Assembly: GCA_040357565.1 (NCBI GenBank)
Contig: JBDODJ010000190.1
DNA from: Cercozoa sp. M6MM
Taxonomy: Eukaryota > Endomyxa: Ascetosporea
DNA: 21,716 bases
Reading direction: 5' to 3' (one strand)
The position numbers were made by a program, and so were the translations under genes. Positions within the stretch are counted from its first letter, which is position 1. Every line of letters starts with the position of its first letter. The notes beneath the pieces are model-generated. The model saw only the letters and a list, made by a program, of their open reading frames with translations, was not told the DNA's origin and did not search any database. This document shows, in pieces, positions 15,168 through 21,716 of this stretch.

Positions 15168-17705
15168 TGTGTGTGTATGTATCCGTGTGGCGTGTGTGGC
15201 GTGTTGTATGACACTGTAAGTGTAGTTTAAGTCACCGCCGTTGGGGCTCTCGAGTACCCAGCCGCGTCCACGTGGAAAGTACGCGTGTGTGGCCACTTGC
15301 ACGTCACGTGTCAGTCACACTGCAACATCGCTCTCTGCGACACACGCTTCTTGTTCCCTTGTACATGCGTTTTACTTGCCCTCTTGTTTTATCCACGTAT
15401 CCAATCGGTCGAATTCCCTCAGTGAGGGAGAGTCAGTGTGGCTGGAAGACATTGTCGGTTTGCCGGGTGTGGATGTTGAGTACCCGTACCGTTCAGCAAA
15501 GCTGCTGGCCATGCCGTCGCCCAAAACGATTGTAGTCTCGACACTGTCTTTCTTCCAATTGCACAAGCTCGAGACTGGCGAAGGTACGATACTTCTTCGT
15601 TATCCTCCTATTCTTTCACTTAAGTATGCATAGCACTGGGTGCGATGACATCAACGATGGGCTACACTGTGTTGGACATGAGTATGCGTCCGGCTGACGT
15701 GTTCCACGAGTCGCCTGCTTCGGTAGCGCCTTCCCCTATCCCACCTATCCTGAGTCTTGACCTATTCTTTTTTGGTATTGTCGTCGGCAGATACTCGGAC
15801 AGGACTTGCAAGGCGAAGAAATGACAGCGATTGCATGCGGTACCGCTTCTCTATTATCCCAGAATACCTTTTGTACTAGCTAACTCATTGTTTGGCAGAT
15901 GGCAATACTTTGATCATGCGAGATGCGTGCTCACGGCTCATTTCAGACCATGACTCTGCCGATCACGGGTGCGTTTCTGCTCCCGATTTGTTTTGTTATG
16001 ATTCGAGGAGGGTATATCTGTATATAGACTACGGAGACCGAATGGCGTTGAGTGCGTCGTGCTGCCAGTGTCGCCGCACAGTGCCGCCGTGTGGCAGGAG
16101 CTGTCACAGCAGACTACAGACAGCAGTAGATTTGCGGTGGGTGCGCGTGTTGCTGGTGAGTTGTTCGACCTGTGCAATCACTACGTCGCAGTCGCCAATG
16201 GCGAGAAGGTACGAAATATCCCTCTTTATCCCTTTCAACCCCTTTGTCTAACTCTTCACACCTGACTGAGCAGAGTGCACTGTCGCACCTCTCGGTTCAG
16301 TTGCGGGTTCTGCTGATGCGCTCGCTGCAGATTCCGTATAGCTGCAGTTTTTATGAAGTTTGATCGCTTGTGTAAGTGTCAGTGGGTCTGCTGCACAGCG
16401 ACTCGGCGGTGACAATTTACGACACTACGCAGTTTCACGTCCCTCGAGCTGTACCTTTTATTTTAGTCTTCGTGTGTTCTCTCTTTGTTTATTTTACCCG
16501 AGCATACCTTTTTCTAACTTTATTGTTTAAAGGAAATTAATATGAAAACCGAGCGTGAGAGAGAACTCTTCGTTGCCACCGTTGTTGCTGCTGTAACTCT
16601 GCCTCCTGTCTCCTTCTGACCTTTCATCCGAGCGACGTACTGACTGGCCGGCTTTCATCCAGGTCCATGCAATGGCTCATCTGTCGCGTGGCTGCAACAC
16701 ACTCATTCGTGACCAACTTGCAGTTCCTACGGATGGTATGGTTGAGAGGCACTTCACTTGCTTCTTTCCTTCTACTGATTTCGATTTGTCGTTGTTATGT
16801 TCAGCTCGGCCTGCGGTTCGCTACTCGAATGTGGTACGATACTCTTGCCTACCGCTGTATATCGTGAACTAAACTTAGACGAAATCCTTGGTGACGGCAC
16901 TGCTGCCCTTTCTGAACAAGAACGAACAGTCGCAAAATGAGGTAGCAACATGCGAGGAGGGAAGAAGGGGTGTCACTATGTCTGTGTGTATGTGGATGTA
17001 TGTGTATATGTGGGTGCAGAGACGCAATTTGCTACTGCAGAAACTGCTCATGGGCGTTCGAGATGCCTACCGCGTATCAGTTTTCACAGCAAGTGTTCTT
17101 CCTCCGTCCATTCCAATCAACTGTCCGTCTGTTTGCTGGTATCGGTAGGCGCGACTGATCGAAATCGAGCTGTGTCTGGCCCTTTCGGCGACTCGTCAAA
17201 GGGTGCGCTAGCTCTCTTTTGCTCATATTGCATTTAGATAACCTCACTCGCTGCTACCGGTAGGTGAGAGTGATGTCACCGAATGACACCATGCAGTGGC
17301 TGAACACTCAGCCGTCCGATGCCACAGCGTCGCTGAACTTGCAACTCGTGCCGTCGGACAGGGTGCGACAGACACTGTCTCGCGACTGCAGTGCCGACAC
17401 GCTGCGTTCTCTCACGCGTAATCTCAAGGTGCACTACCCTCGTGTTCTGTTGCAGTCGTGTCCTGGCACTTGTGTTTATTTATTTCGTTGTTGTTGTTGC
17501 AGTATCAGGTCACAAACCAGCACACGTCGCGCTTGTTGGCAATGTGGGGCAACAAATGTGCGTTCTCACCCCTTCACTCTCTGCTCGTTCCCGCTTAGCT
17601 GTGACTGACCTTTGTTTTGCAGACGTCGTCCCGCCTCTGAATAGCACTGTTGCAGACATACAGTCGGCCCTCCTTCGCCTCCGTTACTTCACTTCTCTCA
17701 TTTGA
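14223..17705 (+). CDS. Predicted secreted protein, unknown family, at least 607 aa
   Basis: I do not recognise the family. Exons: 14223-14277, 14356-14620, 14695-14800, 14867-14937, [gap], 15232-15352, 15423-15583, 15634-15722, 15791-15839, 15899-15968, 16037-16208, 16274-16346, 16383-16450, 16663-16735, 16805-16833, 16879-16941, 17020-17073, 17264-17428, 17503-17557, 17623-17705. Phases agree except across the 14938-15231 intron (phase 2 against 1), so an exon is probably missing in or beside the N gap. The protein opens with a clear signal peptide (MAVLVSLLSLALHCVSTAG) and shows no later membrane span, so it is probably secreted or lumenal. Segments include a Cys-rich piece (RVCGHLHVTCQSHCNIALC), ECVVLPVSPHSAAVWQEL and a helical C-terminal half (TKSLVTALLPFLNKNEQSQNE). 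Many tiny exons (29-73 nt). Weaker joins: 14277/14356, 15352/15423 and 16346/16383. Confidence 0.68.
14956..15178. repeat. (TG)n tract split by a 100-N gap (15030-15129)
   Basis: TG repeats on both sides of a fixed 100-N gap, in the intron that starts with GTAAGT at 14938. The phase mismatch of the flanking exons suggests that coding sequence is lost in the gap or overlooked beside it. Confidence 0.95.
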
Positions 17706-17719
17706 CGTTTGTCAGTGAA

Positions 17720-17737
17720 AAGAAATAAAATAAAAGA
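17720..17737 (+). terminator. Possible polyadenylation signal cluster
   Basis: A-rich AGAAATAAAATAAAAG lies 15-30 nt after the stop of the secreted-protein gene and contains AATAAA. This matches the position of a eukaryotic poly(A) signal, but other genes here show no equally clear one. Confidence 0.35.
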
Positions 17738-18143
17738 AGCGAGTCGTCAATTAGACGAAGCGAGGGATTGATCAAATGATTCAGTTATGAAGTGAAGAAT
17801 TAACCCCAAGTGGGTTCTCGTCTTGCGTTGCGTCAAAGTAGACGAAGTTCGGTTGTCGACGGACGTGGTAAAATCGAACTCTTACCTCTTCTTTCTCTTT
17901 TGCTACTGGTCGGCCTGGGTTCATCCCCGCGGAGACTGCATAATCTGAGTCAGTCTGAAACTTAGGGGAATCGAAGCGAATTTGGTTACAGTACTGGATC
18001 TAAGTTCACGCGACGTTTTAAAAGTCGCTTTCAAAATGGTAGTCCCATCCGACATCGGACTTCCCGTGCAGCTTCACTGCCGTGCAGCCTGTTTAGGTAG
18101 CTACTAGTCGACGACTGCATCTGAATGAAAGTCAAAGAACCAG
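17738..18143. other. Spacer between the two secreted-protein genes
   Basis: About 400 bp with no supported gene or repeat. It presumably holds the promoter of the next gene. A GGTTCATCC resembling a tRNA B-box occurs near 17918-17926, but no cloverleaf can be folded around it. Confidence 0.5.
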
Positions 18144-21100
18144 ATGCGATTACTGCTGTCAATTGTCACGTTGCTGCAGACGATAGTGCTCTCGACCTCA
18201 GGGCGGCAGAGTTTACTTTGGGACGACGAATTTCTGTGTTGGACTCCCGCGCTGATGGGAAGACATCAGAACGGCAGGTACAGGCATAGCTGTAAAAATT
18301 CTTGCAGTTTGAAAGTTGCTGTGATGGAAGTGGAGTTTGAATACAGCTCGAGCGACATGTTTGTCGACGTGCGCGACATCCTTGGGTCACAAGAAAGCAT
18401 GCGCTTGTGCGGCTCGGTGCACTACATGTGGACAGTTGATTCTGAGCTCGCTCCCAGTCTTCGAAAGGGCAACATCGCCGGAGTGCGACGATCCCACACC
18501 GTCAGTGATGCAGAGTCACGGCCCATCGTTTCGTGCGCGCCTGGAAGCGAGTCCCTCGTTGACGCTCGCAGCAGTGAGGTGTCGATGAGTGGACTCATTT
18601 TGCGCAATTGCAATCTGCTCATTGGCGACGGCAGCAATGTCTCGATACGCGACTCATATTTTTACAATTGCACACTCATGATGCATGACAAGGGGTAAGT
18701 ACAAACACCACCAGTCCCTTGTGTCTGTTATTGAGTGACACTACCAGTGCCAAAAAGACGAGCGTTTCCTTACGAAACCTGGAAGGAGAACTCCGTGTGC
18801 ATGTCGAAGTGAGCGGACAGCACGCCGAAGTTAACGTCGACGTCATCGAGTCGCACCTTAGTGCGGCACTGCATGTGACAGGTGTGCAGCATGTCGCACT
18901 GTCTCACTCGTCGTTTCTCAAGAGTGTCGCGCTGACTGTGTGGGACCACGTGACTCTGGACACTGTCATTGTGGACGATCTGTCTGTACGAGGCACTGTG
19001 CACCGAGTCGACCAGCTTCACGAAACTAGCTTCTGGCACAGTGACGGTGTTGTGCGGGAGATGCTTGGTCTATTGGAGGTATCCTGACCTTGAGTGAGGT
19101 GTCAAAGGTGCCAACTGTTGCTGATTAAAAACAAAACACTTGCAGTACCACGAAACCAAGTCTCGGGGACACCACGAGCCTCAAAAACTGACTGCTCAGA
19201 CCGTCACCAATCACAGTTTCGAAGCGACGAAACTGCGTGCACACACACAGCTGGAACTGCCGCGTTCCGCGGTGGTCTCTTGCTTTGTCGCGAGTAGCTC
19301 AATTGGCTCACTCCGAGTGAACAACATCGCTCTGGATGGACACCAGGTCTCTGTGAAACAGGAGCTTTCAATCTCGGGTCACAGCTTTGTTGAACTGCAC
19401 GGAGCCGCACTGCCGCGACACTGTGCTCGTACGACGCCAATGAGCGAGCACACGCCCCGCGTACTGCTGCGCGATGTGCTTTTCTTTGACGACCCAAGCT
19501 TCAGTCGACTGGTGCCACACGGCGAGATCACCGAGGTGCTCCGACGTTTCGTCGATGCCGTCACGTGCGGGGACGAGAACGAGCGCGTTGCGCCCGATTC
19601 CGACTGCCGCGCTGAGACACTGCGTGACTCGCTGCTTCGCCGACACCTCAGTGTGTCGAGCGACACTGTGCATCAACTCGGTCGCAACAAAGACCTGATC
19701 GACCACCTGGCCAGCATATTTCTTCAGCACGTTAAGTGTGAGACTGCACTCTCCCACGCTGTCCGTTACAGCCTCAACAATCAGTTTATTGTTGGAGTTT
19801 GATATCAATTTTTGTCTTGTGTGTGTGATGTGAGCAGGCAGACAATGTCGTGTGTCACGAGGGAGAGAGCGACGAGATGAGAGCAGGAGATCACGGTGCA
19901 GTGACGTGCCGACATTCGTTCAAACCACTGCGCGCATTCTGTGCCATCGATGCGACGGCTCACCAGTTTCAGATCGTCGACTCTGTCCGGCATGGTGGCG
20001 TGCAGTTTGTGCACTGGGAGCACTTCAAGAACACGCACCATGGCAAGCGAATCGCCTCCAAGATTGACGCTTTGCTGCTCGAGTACGTTGAAGCTGACGG
20101 CAGCTGTGAAAGCCGCGAAATCAGCATGGACCAAGTCACTGTGAACCTGCAGCAACACCTGCGCGACGAGCACCATGCCTCTTCTTTTGCCGACTTTGTC
20201 GACCTGCATGTACTGACTGCCTAATGCTTCCAGCTTGAGCAATTGCTTCGTATGATACCGTCTCTTGTGTTAGCTGCCGTCGACGCAAGCACGAGTGCCA
20301 GTGCGCAGCTTGTTAGAGGCAAGCTCCATCAAACAGGTGGATTTGTCTGACGCGTGTGTCGATGATGAGCACCACTTGATGCAGGTACAGTTTCAGTTTT
20401 ATCTATATTTTCTTAGCAGAATACACGGTGACTCTGGTAGGACTGTCAACAAAAAGACATGAGCGTGCACAACTCGGTCCGAACAGTGCTGATGCACCAC
20501 CAGGACGAGTTGTGGTCGGTGGCGACGTCGCTGTCGACTCTGCGACCTGCCGTCACAGTGCTTCGCACAAACGAGTGTCATCTGCCGGAGCTGTCAACAC
20601 CGGTGACAGGTGACTGCTTCCGCGTGGAAGCCAACAACGAGTGTACACTCAAGTGTCCACGCGGCCGCTTCCTACTGAAGCGACGCGGAGCTCACGTCCA
20701 TACGCAGGAAGAAGAGCGACTGCTGCAGCAGCGACGCAAACAGGTGCGCCAGGAGACTGTTCTGTTCGAGGATGCTCTCAGCGCACGCGCGCGTGAACTG
20801 GGGCTGCTCGAGGACGACCTCGACGACGCGCACATTGAGGACTTGACATCTCACATTCCCGAGGCCTTCTTGTCGCACCTGCAACTTGCTGATTTTGATG
20901 ACGAGTTTCTCGACCACGTGCCTCTTCTCTGCCAGGTAATTGATGACTTGTGTCCCTGCAAACACACATACACACGCATCAAGATTTCTTGATGGATACG
21001 TACTACACAGCACGGTCGCTTTTACCACCGGTACGACGGCAGCGCCTACCAACTCGACCGTCCTGTCACGTTGAACGAACTGCGTGACTTCCGGTGCCTG

Positions 21101-21214
21101 ACGCGGGAGGAACTTGCCGCTGCTGCCAGTTCTAGTGACATTGACGCCGATGCTGACGCTGAGAGCCCTCCGCTCGGTGCGAATGTAGATTTGGATTCTG
21201 AGTCAGTGACGTGA
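18144..21214 (+). CDS. Predicted secreted protein with beta-helix-like N-terminal half, about 907 aa
   Basis: Family not recognised. Exons 18144-18694, 18748-19078, 19146-19790, 19838-20209, 20234-20311, 20337-20384, 20441-20935, 21011-21214; phases agree throughout. Signal peptide MRLLLSIVTLLQTIVLSTSG, no later membrane span. From about residue 130 to 300 short hydrophobic strands alternate with turns at a spacing of roughly 20 residues (SMSGLILRNCNLLIGDGSNV, VSIRDSYFYNCTLMM, VNVDVIESHLSAALHVTGVQ, HVALSHSSFLKSVALTVWD), which resembles right-handed parallel beta-helix proteins. The C-terminal half is acidic, with a charged helix (EEERLLQQRRKQVRQE) and a final Asp/Ala/Ser-rich tail. The two introns at 20210-20233 (24 nt) and 20312-20336 (25 nt) are very short; without the first, the protein would end at 20224. 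The donor of the third exon (19790) is the least certain; 19760 would also work. Confidence 0.72.
20210..20233 (+). other. Candidate 24-nt intron
   Basis: GTACTGACTGCCTAATGCTTCCAG: GTAC donor like many others here, a CTAAT branch-point-like motif, pyrimidines and CAG. It contains an in-frame TAA, and both flanks stay in phase 0. A second candidate of 25 nt lies at 20312-20336. If real, these are among the shortest spliceosomal introns outside ciliates and chlorarachniophyte nucleomorphs. Confidence 0.5.
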
Positions 21215-21492
21215 CCGGACGGTGACGAGTCTCGCGACTCGGCTCAATTAAGCTTAGTACGATAACGTAAAGTAAGTCAGTACGAGCAAGCCTACCAGTA
21301 CCGTACCGGTAGGCTGCGTTGTGCCGTAAAGCCGATAACTACCGTCTCTATGCGATGATGATAACTACTAAACTCGTTTAGTCGAGTTTCGACGTTCGCT
21401 ATCTATCACGTCAGTCAACGAAAGTGCAGTCGCGAACGCTGACGCTTCCGTCGCTCCTTCCAGTCCAGGAAAGCCTGCAGTTAGTACGGTAG
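21215..21492. other. Convergent intergenic spacer with two inverted repeats
   Basis: This 278-bp spacer lies between the 3' ends of a plus-strand and a minus-strand gene. It has two inverted repeats: 21290-21314 (arms GCCTACC / GGTAGGC around AGTACCGTACC) and 21370-21389 (arms AAACTCG / CGAGTTT, 6-nt loop). They could mark 3' end processing or transcription termination; this is inferred from position. Confidence 0.45.
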
Positions 21493-21639
21493 TCAAATGA
21501 CCACGAGACAGCATAGTTCGGGGAGTACCAGGACAGAGGCGATTAGTGCGAGCACGCCGGTGCAGACCAGTGCGGTGAGGCCGAGCGACGGCGACTGCGT
21601 CAGGTCAAGCTGCAGGAACCACTTGTGCGACTCGTGCAG
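21493..21639 (-). CDS. Last exon of a membrane protein (gene continues right of window)
   Basis: Read downward from 21639, after an acceptor CTTGCTTGCAG, the frame gives LHESHKWFLQLD... followed by a hydrophobic C-terminus (LGLTALVCTGVLALIASVLV, then LPELCCLVVI) and a stop at 21493. It looks like the final membrane span of a multi-exon gene. The frame is also open back through the (TTG)n tract as poly-Leu, but a splice acceptor just after the repeat and the pattern of repeat-filled introns here make that less likely. Family unknown; only 48 residues are visible. Confidence 0.5.
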   Translation of the reverse strand: MHESHKWFLQLDLTQSPSLGLTALVCTGVLALIASVLVLPELCCLVVI

Positions 21640-21667
21640 CTGCAAGCAAGACAGGCCACCAATGAGC

Positions 21668-21716
<49 letters not shown>
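21668..21716. repeat. (AAC)n microsatellite at the window edge
   Basis: Trinucleotide tract of at least 16 units, running off the window; (TTG)n on the sense of the minus-strand gene, probably intronic. Confidence 0.95.

Noticed and set aside
17918-17926. tRNA B-box-like GGTTCATCC
   Set aside because: No A-box at the right distance and no cloverleaf can be drawn.
19368-19808. 146-codon minus-strand frame
   Set aside because: Antisense shadow of the secreted protein's third exon, which is supported by phase-consistent neighbours.

Overview
The window is nuclear DNA of an intron-rich microbial eukaryote that uses the standard genetic code (TAA and TGA both end genes). Genes are split by short GT-AG introns, mostly 45-80 nt, with a few candidates of only 24-40 nt. 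Other introns are swollen by long (TG)n or (CA)n tracts, and all four runs of N lie inside such tracts. I cannot name the lineage. I see no bacterial, plastid, viral or transposon gene and no tRNA or rRNA.

Layout: (1) minus strand, 1122 to beyond position 1: first five exons of a PPTC7/PTC7-type PP2C phosphatase with a mitochondrial-type leader. (2) A 544-bp divergent spacer. (3) Plus, about 1667-6176: a predicted type I membrane protein of about 777 aa in about 24 exons, family unknown. (4) Plus, 6932-12727: a twelve-membrane-span class III nucleotidyl cyclase of about 1876 aa with two catalytic domains. (5) Plus, 13024-14113: a small F-box protein. (6) Plus, 14223-17705: a secreted protein in at least 19 exons, family unknown. 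(7) Plus, 18144-21214: a secreted protein of about 907 aa whose N-terminal part looks like a beta-helix. (8) Minus, 21639-21493: the last exon of another membrane protein, preceded by an intron containing (TTG)n.

Exon models were built by hand by joining open stretches at GT/AG sites with matching phase. Most joins are unique and phase-consistent, but none is supported by transcripts. The best-supported gene is the cyclase. Its two catalytic domains are complementary half-sites: the N-terminal one keeps the Asn/Arg half and has lost both metal-binding Asp, while the C-terminal one keeps both Asp. This is the reverse of the order in animal adenylyl cyclases. Four kemptide-like RRxS sites lie on its cytosolic segments, which suggests PKA feedback. 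Apart from possible signalling through the cyclase, the genes do not form an obvious pathway. The most novel content is the three secreted or membrane proteins without a recognisable family, and the intron biology: GTAC donors, very short introns, and UG-repeat introns.
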